From assembly GCF_000698595.1 (NCBI RefSeq), contig NZ_JFHC01000002.1, forward strand, positions 186,001 to 250,000: 64,000 nt of DNA. The letters are read 5' to 3'. Made by a program: the position numbers and the translations under genes. This document shows positions 45,638-53,690 of this stretch, in pieces. This stretch comes from Caballeronia glathei (GTDB taxonomy: Bacteria; Pseudomonadota; Gammaproteobacteria; Burkholderiales; Burkholderiaceae). Below the pieces are notes generated by a model. That model worked only from the letters and a program-made list of their open reading frames with translations, was not told the DNA's origin and made no database searches. Positions within the stretch are counted from its first letter, which is position 1; every line of letters starts with the position of its first letter.

Positions 45638-46160
45638 TGTTTATCTCCTCCGAAACACCTGAACAAAAAGCGATTGGCCCCTGTGTCACCAGGAAGCGGG
45701 TGGTTAGAAAAAACGGGCAAAACATCGGTGGCCGGGCAGGCGGCGGCAGGAAGGAAGCGCGCTCAGGCGTTGCGCGCGCGTGAGCCCGCGCGGCGCCTGT
45801 GCGCAGCCGTCAGACCGGTTCCCGGCCGCACGGCTCTCAAGAGATGAGTGTTCTGAATCGCAACGGCTGTCTCCTCTTTTGATTTTTCGCGGCTTCGGCG
45901 AGCGATGGATTGCCGCGCGAAACTGCTCGAGGTTGGCAAGTCCGGCACCTGACGGCCGCCCTTCAATCCGGCGCCGTTGTCCGAGGTCCGTTAACATGCA
46001 AACAGGACGTCAAACCTCGGGAAAACGCTCATCTTCTGATTGACTTGAGCTTTTTTTTCCCGGATGACATTACCTCTTGATTTGGATTGTAGTTAAACTA
46101 CAATTCAGTGTCAAAAAAATTTTTATCGGACTACGGTCCCCCCGAACCCGACGGAGACAC
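45638..46160. other. Divergent gtsA-zwf control region
   Basis: No gene is supported in these 523 bases. The right-hand third is markedly AT-rich (from about 46035) and carries the HexR-type operator at 46086-46104. A TTGACT (46040-46045) is a possible -35 element for zwf. The left part is GC-rich leader for gtsA. Confidence 0.6.
46086..46104. promoter_or_regulatory. HexR operator
   Basis: ATTGTAGTT-A-AACTACAAT is a perfect 19-bp palindrome that matches the known HexR consensus (TGTAGT..ACTACA type). It is centred 66 bp upstream of the zwf start codon. The regulator is encoded three genes downstream as the C-terminal half of the glk fusion. Confidence 0.85.
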
Positions 46161-47621
46161 ATGCAAACCGACTCGAATTTCACCTTCGTACTCTTCGGCG
46201 GCACCGGCGACCTGTCGATGCGCAAGATCCTGCCCGCGCTCTACGAGGCGCACCGCGCCGGGATGCTGGCGGCGGCCGGGAAGATCGTGGCGGTGGCGCG
46301 CGGCGCGGAGTCGCGCGAGGCTTACCTGGCCTGGGTCGAGGAGCACGTGAAGCCGCACGTGTCGAAAAAGGGCGTGGACGAGGCCGCGTGGCGCGGGTTT
46401 CTCGCGCGGATCGAGTACGTGCACATCGACCTCGGCAAGCCGGAGGATTTCCGCATCCTGCGCGACGCGGTTGCCCAGCACGACGGCACGCGCGTGTTCT
46501 ATCTCGCGACGGGGCCGTCGCTTTTCGTGCCGATCTGCCGCGCGCTTGCCGAGGTCGGCCTGAACCAGAACGCGCGCATCGTGCTGGAAAAGCCGCTCGG
46601 CTACGACCTGGAGTCGTCGAACGCGATCAACGACGCTGTCGGCGAAATCTTCCAGGAAGAGCAGATCTACCGGATCGACCACTATCTCGGCAAGGAGCCG
46701 GTGCAGAACCTGCTCGCGCTGCGCTTCGGCAATGCGCTTTTCGAGCCGCTCTGGCGCCGCGAGTGGGTGGAGAGCATCCAGATCACGATCGCGGAGGAAC
46801 TCGGCGTGGAAGCGCGCGGCGACTTCTACGACAACACCGGCGCGCTGCGCGACATGGTGCAGAACCATTTGCTGCAACTGCTCTCCATCGTGACGATGGA
46901 GCCGCCGCATTCCATGGACTCCGACTCCGTGCGTGACGAAAAGCTGCGCGTGCTGCGCGCGCTCAAGCCCGTCGACGCGCGCGACATCAGCAAGGTCGCG
47001 GTGCGCGGCCAGTATCACGCGGGCGTGATCAAGGGCGCGTCCGTGCCCGCTTACGCCACCGAGCCGGGCGTGCGCCCGGACAGCACGACCGAGACGTTCG
47101 TCGCGCTGAAGGTGGAGATCGAGAACTGGCGCTGGGCGGGCGTGCCGTTTTTCCTGCGCACCGGCAAGCGGCTCGCCGACCGCGTCGCGGAGATCGTCGT
47201 GAATTTCCGGCCCGTGCCGCACTCGGCGCTCGGCGCGAACGCGCTGCGCGCGGGCGCGAACCGCCTCGTGATCCGCCTGCAGCCGAACGAAACCATCCGC
47301 CTCTACTGCCTCGCGAAGCAGCCGGGCGAGGGGATGAACCTCGCGAGCGTGCACCTCGACCTCGCCTTCGACCAGTTCTTCAAGGAAGGGCAGATGGAGG
47401 CGTATCAGCGCCTGCTGCTCGACGTGATCCACGGGCGTCTCGCGCTTTTCGTGCGCCGCGACGAACAGGAAGCGGCATGGCGCTGGGTCGAGCCGATCCT
47501 GAACGAATGGGCGGTCTCGCCCAAGCCGCCGAAGCCCTACGCGGCGGGCACGTGGGGGCCGGCCGCATCGAGCGCGATGCTGGCGCAGCATGGCACCTGC
47601 TGGCTGGAAGAGGAGAATTGA
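46161..47621 (+). CDS. zwf: Glucose-6-phosphate dehydrogenase
   Basis: A 486-aa enzyme that oxidises glucose-6-phosphate to 6-phosphogluconolactone, producing NADPH or NADH. The Rossmann motif is VLFGGTGDLSMRKILPAL and the active-site signature is IYRIDHYLGKEPVQNLLALRF with the catalytic His region. The start is ATG 46161, eight bases after GGAGACAC; the frame extends upstream through the operator and is not coding there. It is the first gene of the zwf-pgl-glk/hexR operon and is expected to be repressed by HexR. Confidence 0.96.
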   Translation: MQTDSNFTFVLFGGTGDLSMRKILPALYEAHRAGMLAAAGKIVAVARGAESREAYLAWVEEHVKPHVSKKGVDEAAWRGFLARIEYVHIDLGKPEDFRILRDAVAQHDGTRVFYLATGPSLFVPICRALAEVGLNQNARIVLEKPLGYDLESSNAINDAVGEIFQEEQIYRIDHYLGKEPVQNLLALRFGNALFEPLWRREWVESIQITIAEELGVEARGDFYDNTGALRDMVQNHLLQLLSIVTMEPPHSMDSDSVRDEKLRVLRALKPVDARDISKVAVRGQYHAGVIKGASVPAYATEPGVRPDSTTETFVALKVEIENWRWAGVPFFLRTGKRLADRVAEIVVNFRPVPHSALGANALRAGANRLVIRLQPNETIRLYCLAKQPGEGMNLASVHLDLAFDQFFKEGQMEAYQRLLLDVIHGRLALFVRRDEQEAAWRWVEPILNEWAVSPKPPKPYAAGTWGPAASSAMLAQHGTCWLEEEN

Positions 47622-47794
47622 GGTTCGCGGCAGGTTTGGGGCTGCGGTGAACGTGCGGTGAGCGGAAACGGCAGGACGGCGCTGGCGCGCGGCAGGAGCG
47701 CCCGCGCAGCAAGAGAGACACGCGTTGGAACATGACCCGCCGCCGTGCAGCACGGCCGGGTTGGTCAACCAAAACAATGCAGGATGGAGGAGCA

Positions 47795-48496
47795 GTGATC
47801 GAGCTTCACACTTTCGACGACCCGCGCGCCCAGTCGGACGCGCTGGCGAAAGCCGTGGGCGACGCGCTACAGGCGTCGCTGGCGGCTCGCGGCGCGGCCA
47901 CGGCCGGCGCCGCGCACCATGCGACGCTCGCCGTATCCGGCGGCACGAGCCCGCGTCCCTTTTTGCAGACGCTCTCTGCCGAGCCGCTCGACTGGGCGCA
48001 CATCGACGTGACGCTCGTCGACGACCGGTGGGTGCCCGAGACCGATAGCGCGAGCAACGCGCGCCTCGTGCGCGAGACGCTCTTGCAGAACGCGGCGGCC
48101 GGCGCGTACTTCTGGCCGCTCGTCGACGCCTCGCAGCCACTCGAGGCGCACGTGGCGGACCTGAACGGCGACGCGCAGCGCCGCCTGCCGGACGTCGCGG
48201 TGCTCGGCATGGGCGAGGACGGCCACACGGCGTCGATTTTCGCCGACGCGCCCGAGTGGGACGTCGCGATCACGACGCACGACCGCTTCATCGCCGTGCA
48301 TCCGGTCAGCGCGCCGCACGCGCGCGTGAGCCTGTCGATGTCGGCGCTGAAGCAGGTCGGCCAGCTCTATCTGCTGATTTCGGGCCAGAAGAAGCTCGAC
48401 GTGCTGAACGCGGCGCTCGCCGCGCCGCAGAAAAATGCCATCTCGACGTTGGCCAATGCTCAGGGAGTGAAGCTCGATGTCTACTGGTGTGCATAG
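47795..48496 (+). CDS. pgl: 6-phosphogluconolactonase
   Basis: A 233-aa enzyme that hydrolyses 6-phosphogluconolactone to 6-phosphogluconate. It has the DevB/SIS-like signatures [37 protein letters not shown] and [16 protein letters not shown], which contains the catalytic His. The start is GTG 47795, chosen because GGAGG sits four bases upstream. ATGs at 47732 and 47777 lack a site and add non-conserved residues. A 173-bp gap separates it from zwf, and its 3' end overlaps glk by 20 bp. Confidence 0.94.
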   Translation: MIELHTFDDPRAQSDALAKAVGDALQASLAARGAATAGAAHHATLAVSGGTSPRPFLQTLSAEPLDWAHIDVTLVDDRWVPETDSASNARLVRETLLQNAAAGAYFWPLVDASQPLEAHVADLNGDAQRRLPDVAVLGMGEDGHTASIFADAPEWDVAITTHDRFIAVHPVSAPHARVSLSMSALKQVGQLYLLISGQKKLDVLNAALAAPQKNAISTLANAQGVKLDVYWCA

Positions 48497-50399
48497 TAAG
48501 GCCGCGGCGGCCGGCAACCAGCACGCCGACGGACCGAGACTTCTTGCCGACATCGGCGGCACGAACGCCCGGTTCGCGCTCGAAACCGCGCCCGGCGAGA
48601 TCGGGCAGGTCCGCGTCTACCCGGGCGCGGACTACCCGGGCATCGCCGAGGTCATGCAGCAGTACCTGAAGGACACCAAGGTCGGCCGCGTCAATCATGC
48701 GGCCGTCGCGATCGCCAACCCGGTGGACGGCGATCACGTGCAGATGACGAATCACGACTGGAGCTTTTCCATCGAGGCGACGCGCCGCGCGCTCGGCTTC
48801 GACACGCTGCTGGTCGTCAACGACTTCACCGCGCTCGCGATGGCGCTGCCCGGCCTGACCGATGCGCAGCGCGTGCAGGTGGGCGGCGGCGCGCGGCGGC
48901 AGAACAGCGTGATCGGCCTGCTCGGACCGGGCACGGGCCTGGGCGTGTCGGGCCTGATTCCCGCAGACGACCGCTGGATCGCGCTCGGCAGCGAGGGCGG
49001 GCATTCGAGCTTCGCGCCGTCGAACGAAAGCGAAGACCTCGTGATGCAGCACGCACGCCGGAAATGGCCGCACGTGTCGTTCGAACGCGTGGCCGCCGGG
49101 CCAGGGCTGGAACTGATCTACCGCACGTTCGCCGAGCGCGACGGGGTGGCGGTGGCGGACGACTTCTCGAGCGCCGACGTGACGAAGCGCGCGCATGACG
49201 GCGAGGCGCTCGCGCTTGAAGCCGTCAACTGCTTTTGCGGCATTCTCGGCACGTTTTCGGGGAATATCGCCGTGACGCTCGGCGCGCTGGGCGGCATCTA
49301 TATCGGCGGCGGCGTCGTGCTGAAGCTCGGCGAGCTCTTTCACAAGTCGCCGTTTCGCGAGCGCTTCGAGGCGAAAGGGCGCTTCCAGCAATATCTGGCG
49401 GGCATTCCGACCTACGTGATCACCGCCGAATATCCGGCGTTTCTCGGCGTGTCGGCGATTCTCGCGGAGCAGTTGTCGAACCGGGCGAACAGCGGCTCGT
49501 CGGCGGTGTTCGAGCGCATCCGCCAGATGCGCGACGCGCTCACGCCCGCCGAGCGGCGCGTGGCCGATCTCGCGCTGAACCATCCGCGCTCGATCATCAA
49601 CGATCCGATCATCGACATCGCGCGCAAGGCCGACGTCAGCCAGCCCACCGTAATCCGCTTTTGCCGCTCGCTCGGCTGCACGGGGCTGTCGGATTTCAAG
49701 CTCAAGCTCGCGACGGGCCTGACCGGCACGATCCCCGTGAGCCACAGCCAGGTGCATCTCGGCGACACCGCCACCGATTTCGGCGCGAAGGTGCTGGACA
49801 ACACGGTGTCGGCGATATTGCAGCTGCGCGAGCATCTGAACTTCGACAACGTCGAGCGCGCGATCGACATCCTGAACGGCGCGCGCCGCATCGAGTTCTA
49901 CGGGCTCGGCAATTCGAACATCGTCGCGCAGGACGCGCACTACAAGTTCTTCCGCTTCGGCGTTCCGACGATTGCCTACGGCGACCTGTACATGCAGGCC
50001 GCATCCGCGGCGCTGCTCGGCAAGGGCGACGTGATCGTGGCGGTGTCGAAGTCGGGGCGCGCGCCGGAACTGCTGCGCGTGCTCGAACTGGCGCTGCAGC
50101 AGGGCGCGACCGTGATCGCGATCACGTCGAGCAATACGCCGCTTGCCAAGCGCGCGACAGTGGCGCTCGAGACCGATCACATCGAGATTCGCGAGTCGCA
50201 GCTTTCGATGATCTCGCGCATCCTGCATCTCGTGATCATCGATATTCTCGCGGTCGGCGTGGCGATCCGGCGCGCGGCGCCCACGCCCGGCGCGACGCTG
50301 AACGAGGCGGTCGCGAAGGTGCGCGAGGCGGGCGACGAGGAAGCGGGCGCGGTGCTCGACTGGCTGAGCCACGGGGCATCGGGCGCGGCGCGGGAGTGA
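48477..50399 (+). CDS. glk: Bifunctional glucokinase / HexR-type RpiR regulator
   Basis: A 640-aa fusion. Residues about 20-340 are an ATP-dependent glucokinase ([56 protein letters not shown]). Residues about 345-420 are an RpiR-type helix-turn-helix ([30 protein letters not shown]). Residues about 450-600 are a sugar-phosphate-binding SIS domain ([27 protein letters not shown]). The kinase makes glucose-6-phosphate, and the regulator part resembles HexR, which senses the Entner-Doudoroff intermediate KDPG. The fusion is characteristic of Burkholderia. Translation is coupled to pgl by a 20-bp overlap. A terminator follows at 50451-50482. Confidence 0.94.
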   Translation: MSTGVHSKAAAAGNQHADGPRLLADIGGTNARFALETAPGEIGQVRVYPGADYPGIAEVMQQYLKDTKVGRVNHAAVAIANPVDGDHVQMTNHDWSFSIEATRRALGFDTLLVVNDFTALAMALPGLTDAQRVQVGGGARRQNSVIGLLGPGTGLGVSGLIPADDRWIALGSEGGHSSFAPSNESEDLVMQHARRKWPHVSFERVAAGPGLELIYRTFAERDGVAVADDFSSADVTKRAHDGEALALEAVNCFCGILGTFSGNIAVTLGALGGIYIGGGVVLKLGELFHKSPFRERFEAKGRFQQYLAGIPTYVITAEYPAFLGVSAILAEQLSNRANSGSSAVFERIRQMRDALTPAERRVADLALNHPRSIINDPIIDIARKADVSQPTVIRFCRSLGCTGLSDFKLKLATGLTGTIPVSHSQVHLGDTATDFGAKVLDNTVSAILQLREHLNFDNVERAIDILNGARRIEFYGLGNSNIVAQDAHYKFFRFGVPTIAYGDLYMQAASAALLGKGDVIVAVSKSGRAPELLRVLELALQQGATVIAITSSNTPLAKRATVALETDHIEIRESQLSMISRILHLVIIDILAVGVAIRRAAPTPGATLNEAVAKVREAGDEEAGAVLDWLSHGASGAARE

Positions 50400-50450
50400 C
50401 GCGCTCGTCCGTTTCCGGAGACGTGTGAGGAAAACGCGCTTGAGGAACAC

Positions 50451-50482
50451 AAAAGGCCGCCGATGCGAATCGGCGGCCTTTT
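50451..50482. terminator. Bidirectional rho-independent terminator
   Basis: A 14-bp perfect stem AAAAGGCCGCCGAT-GCGA-ATCGGCGGCCTTTT lies between the convergent glk/hexR and hydrolase-ACBP genes. Confidence 0.92.
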
Positions 50483-50525
50483 GTTTTGTGATGAGCGAGC
50501 GGTTTCGCGCGCTGCGCCGGGACGC

Positions 50526-52088
50526 TCAGACCATGGCGGCGATGTCGGTATCGAGTTGCTCGACGAGCGCGATATACCGGCACATGGCCTCGGCCCGGTC
50601 GACGCCCGCGAGCGCCGCCCACGCGCCGTGCTTGGCGCGCGCCACCGGATCGAGCGCGGAGGGCGGCTGCGCGGGGGCGTCGCCATCGACCGCCTGCTTG
50701 TAGTACGCGTAAAGGCGCAGCATGACGGCTTTCGACGGCCGGCGCGCGAGCGCCTTCGCGCCCTCCTGCGCCTGCGCGAAGCGCCGCTGCAGCGCTTCGC
50801 CGTCGAGCGCGGCAAGTTCTGGCGCGAGCGTCCCGGCCGTCTCGCCTGCCGATAGGCCCCGCGTAGCCGCGCCCGCATTTTCGCCGGCCCAGAACGCCGC
50901 TTCCGCGGCGGCGTCGTGCGGTTCGTACACGACGCTCGCGATGCGTCCGTTGCGCAGCACGAAGGTCTGCTTTGCGCCGCCGTGAATCACGCGGCCCTCG
51001 CGCGACGCGACGAACAGCACGTCAGCGGTGGCGGTCTGGCCGTCGAACGAGGGCTCGCCGAAGCGCTGCACGGCAAACGTGCCCTCCGAGCGTTCGAGCA
51101 GCGTCGAGAACAGGTCGATCAGCGCGCTGCGCCCGACGTATTCGCGGGCGAGCGGCCCTTCGCCGCGCTGGTCCCAGATCACGTCGGACGCGAACAGCGG
51201 CAGTGCCGCCTCGAACTGCTGCGAGCTCATCGCGCTCATGTAACGCGAGGTGAGCTCGCGCACTTCCTCGTCGCTCATCGGCGTGTCGGGCTCGTCCGCC
51301 TCGGCGGGACGTTCGGCGGCGGCCGGGTCGAGGCCCAGGAAGCGCAGGATGCCGGTCGCGACGAGCTGGCGGTCGTTGTCCACGCAAATCAGGTGATAGC
51401 TGTTCTCGAGCACGACGAGCTCCGCCCGCTCGACATTGTCGCGCAGGAAATACGCCGACTTGAGGCTCGTCAATTCGTCCTCGCGGGCATGCATGACGAG
51501 CGTGTCGCAGCGCAGCGCGACTGCGGCGCGCATCGCGCGGCGCCGCAGCCGGTCGACCTCGCGGATGCACGCGAGCGGCACCCACCGGTAGTGAAAGTTC
51601 TCGCCGCGTTCGAATTTCGCCTTGACGATTGAGCGCACCAGCGCGTTCTTGATGCCGTAAGGCTCCTCCTCGTCTACTCGCATGCGGCTCGGCACGAACG
51701 GCAGCCAGTACATCAGATGCCGCAGCGCGCGGTACCACGGCGTCGCCCAGCCGTCGATGTAGATGGGCGGCGCGAGCGTGACGAGGCGCCCGCGCGCGTG
51801 GCCTTCCTGCGCGCACAGCGCGAGCGCGAGGAGCGAGCCCATGCACATGCCGATCACGTGCACGGTGTCGTATTGCATGACGACCTCGCGATATTTCCGG
51901 GTGACCGCGGCAAGCCATGCTTCCGTCCGCACGCCGACCAGGTCTTCCGGCGTGGTGCCGTGTCCGGGCAGCGTCAGCGAATGCGTATCGATGCCGGCGC
52001 GCTTGAGCGCCTTGTGCATCGAGCCAAGGTCGAATTGGGTGCCGCCGAGCCCGTGAATCAGCAGGGCCGCGGTGCGCGGGGCGTTCAT
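50526..52088 (-). CDS. Alpha/beta hydrolase - SnoaL-like - acyl-CoA-binding (ACBP) fusion protein
   Basis: A 520-aa three-domain protein. Residues 1-255 are an alpha/beta hydrolase: LLIHGLGG oxyanion loop, nucleophile elbow GMCMG with Cys82 where most relatives have Ser, Asp204 (HAREDEL) and His232 (NSYHLI). Residues about 272-395 form a SnoaL/NTF2-like cone (VRELTSRYMSAMSSQQFEAALPLF in pieces, then YVGRSALIDLFSTLL and TFVLRNGRIASVVYEP). Residues about 435-512 match ACBP: LRLYAYYKQAVDGD with the acyl-CoA Tyr/Lys pair, AKHGAWAALAGVDRAEAMCRYIALV in pieces. There is no signal peptide. The combination suggests a thioesterase or lipase that binds acyl-CoA, which is inference. The start ATG 52088 overlaps the upstream MASE1 gene stop by four bases. 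Confidence 0.85.
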   Translation of the reverse strand: MNAPRTAALLIHGLGGTQFDLGSMHKALKRAGIDTHSLTLPGHGTTPEDLVGVRTEAWLAAVTRKYREVVMQYDTVHVIGMCMGSLLALALCAQEGHARGRLVTLAPPIYIDGWATPWYRALRHLMYWLPFVPSRMRVDEEEPYGIKNALVRSIVKAKFERGENFHYRWVPLACIREVDRLRRRAMRAAVALRCDTLVMHAREDELTSLKSAYFLRDNVERAELVVLENSYHLICVDNDRQLVATGILRFLGLDPAAAERPAEADEPDTPMSDEEVRELTSRYMSAMSSQQFEAALPLFASDVIWDQRGEGPLAREYVGRSALIDLFSTLLERSEGTFAVQRFGEPSFDGQTATADVLFVASREGRVIHGGAKQTFVLRNGRIASVVYEPHDAAAEAAFWAGENAGAATRGLSAGETAGTLAPELAALDGEALQRRFAQAQEGAKALARRPSKAVMLRLYAYYKQAVDGDAPAQPPSALDPVARAKHGAWAALAGVDRAEAMCRYIALVEQLDTDIAAMV

Positions 52089-53413
52089 GCAGCCTCCGCA
52101 TGGGCCGCGGTCCGCGACGGCGGCTGGCCGGCCGGCGCCACGGCCTGGCCCGGGCGTGGCGCGCGCCAGGTGCCCGCGATGAACGCGGTGCTCTCGTCGA
52201 GATCGCTGATCGACTGGCTCGTGTCGGTGATGAACACCGGGCCGCCTTGCGGCGTGCGCAGGCAGAACGTCATTTCGCGGGTCGGCTGGCCGTCGGCGGC
52301 GCGCAGCCAGCGGGCGCGGGCGCGCGCGCGGTCGTCGAGGGAGATGGCGGCGAGCACCGTGTCGAGGGTCGCGAACGCGTCGGGCGAGCGGCCCGTGATG
52401 CCTTCCAGATCGCCGCCCCATTCGAAGTGCCCGGTGCGCGTGTCGAGGCAGTACACGAGCTGGCCGCTGCCGGCGAGCGCGAGCTCCATGTTCGCGCGCC
52501 AGCGCGAGGCGCTGTCGAGCGCCTTTTCACGGTGGCTGCGAAGCGTGGTGATGAGCAGCACGAGCACCGACCCGACGCCGAGATAGAGCTGCACGCCGAG
52601 CAGCGACTCGTCGTCGGGCGTGCGGCCGAACGGGCCGTAGCCCGACGCGGTCTGGGAAAGCGCGATCAGCGCGAGCGCGAGCACGGAAATCACGCCGCCG
52701 CGTGCGCCCCACATCAGCGCGATCAGCGCGCAGAGCAACAGCGGCACGTAGCTCATGCCGATCAGCAGGTTGTCGCTCATGCTGCCGCCCGCCGCCGAGC
52801 CGAATACGACCAGGGCGCACGGCACGAGCGCGGCGAACGCGAGCGCGCCGATCACGCGTTCGGCCGTGCCGCGCATCGACTGGCGGCTCGGCCTGAAGCG
52901 CGCCCAGGCGGTGAACACCGGCGTCACGATGAAGATGCCGACCACGTGCGCGATCGCGCGCATCTGGAAGCCGGGCCAGAAGGCCGCGCCGCCCGGCGAC
53001 AGGATCGCGTTGTTGAGCGCGCTCGCGAGGACGCTTTCGATGAGCGCCGCGAAAAACAGCGCCCGCAGGAAGTACAGCCCGTGCAGCGGCACCTGGGCGA
53101 AGCGGACCACGATCGCGAGCGCGATGCCCGGCGCCGCAATGGCGATGAGCGCGATGACCACCGAAAGCAGCAGATGGGCGCCCTGCAGCATGCCGAACAG
53201 GGTCTGGGCCGCGGCGAGGCCGATCATGACGGCCGGCCAGCCCTCGGGGCGGGTGAGCATGAGCGCCGCCATCGCGACGCCCGCGGGCAGCCAGATGGAT
53301 GCGGCGTAGCCCGTTCCGGTCGCGAGAATCGCGGAGGCGTAGGCGGCGAAAAGGTAGGGGAGTGCCCAGAGAAGGCTGCTGATGAGGCCGCTGATTTGAG
53401 GGCGCTGGCGCAT
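52085..53413 (-). CDS. MASE1-PAS membrane sensor without output domain
   Basis: A 442-aa protein. The first about 295 residues form a MASE1 membrane sensor with 8-9 hydrophobic segments (YASAILATGTGYAASIWLPAG, ALNNAILSPGGAAFWPGFQMRAIAHVVGIF in pieces). A PAS fold follows (about 305-420: RWRANMELALAGSGQLVYCLDTRTGHFEWGGDLEGITG in pieces, and VFITDTSQSISDLD). MASE1 proteins normally end in GGDEF, EAL or histidine kinase domains. None is present; the C-terminus is a short Pro/Ala tail. It may signal through a partner or be a decayed sensor. It is the first gene of a two-gene operon with the hydrolase-ACBP fusion, overlapping by ATGA. Confidence 0.85.
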   Translation of the reverse strand: MRQRPQISGLISSLLWALPYLFAAYASAILATGTGYAASIWLPAGVAMAALMLTRPEGWPAVMIGLAAAQTLFGMLQGAHLLLSVVIALIAIAAPGIALAIVVRFAQVPLHGLYFLRALFFAALIESVLASALNNAILSPGGAAFWPGFQMRAIAHVVGIFIVTPVFTAWARFRPSRQSMRGTAERVIGALAFAALVPCALVVFGSAAGGSMSDNLLIGMSYVPLLLCALIALMWGARGGVISVLALALIALSQTASGYGPFGRTPDDESLLGVQLYLGVGSVLVLLITTLRSHREKALDSASRWRANMELALAGSGQLVYCLDTRTGHFEWGGDLEGITGRSPDAFATLDTVLAAISLDDRARARARWLRAADGQPTREMTFCLRTPQGGPVFITDTSQSISDLDESTAFIAGTWRAPRPGQAVAPAGQPPSRTAAHAEAA

Positions 53414-53690
53414 GGGAGGCTCGGCTGTGGATCGAACCGGCGAGGCTAGCCTTCCCTCTGGAACGGATGTATCAGAACTATCCGATTTTGAGAATAATTA
53501 TCTAATTTAGGACAAAAACGGGATCATTCTGCTAAATGAGTGCCGTTGTCCGATCGACATTTTCCGCGCGGATTTCTAGAATCCGGCCTCGCCTGATGCG
53601 CGCGGCAGCTTGTTCCCGTCGCGCTGCCTCGTCCGCTTCGTCTCCCTCGTCCATCGCCCGCTTGCGTAATTCGTTGCGCATCACCGTTCC

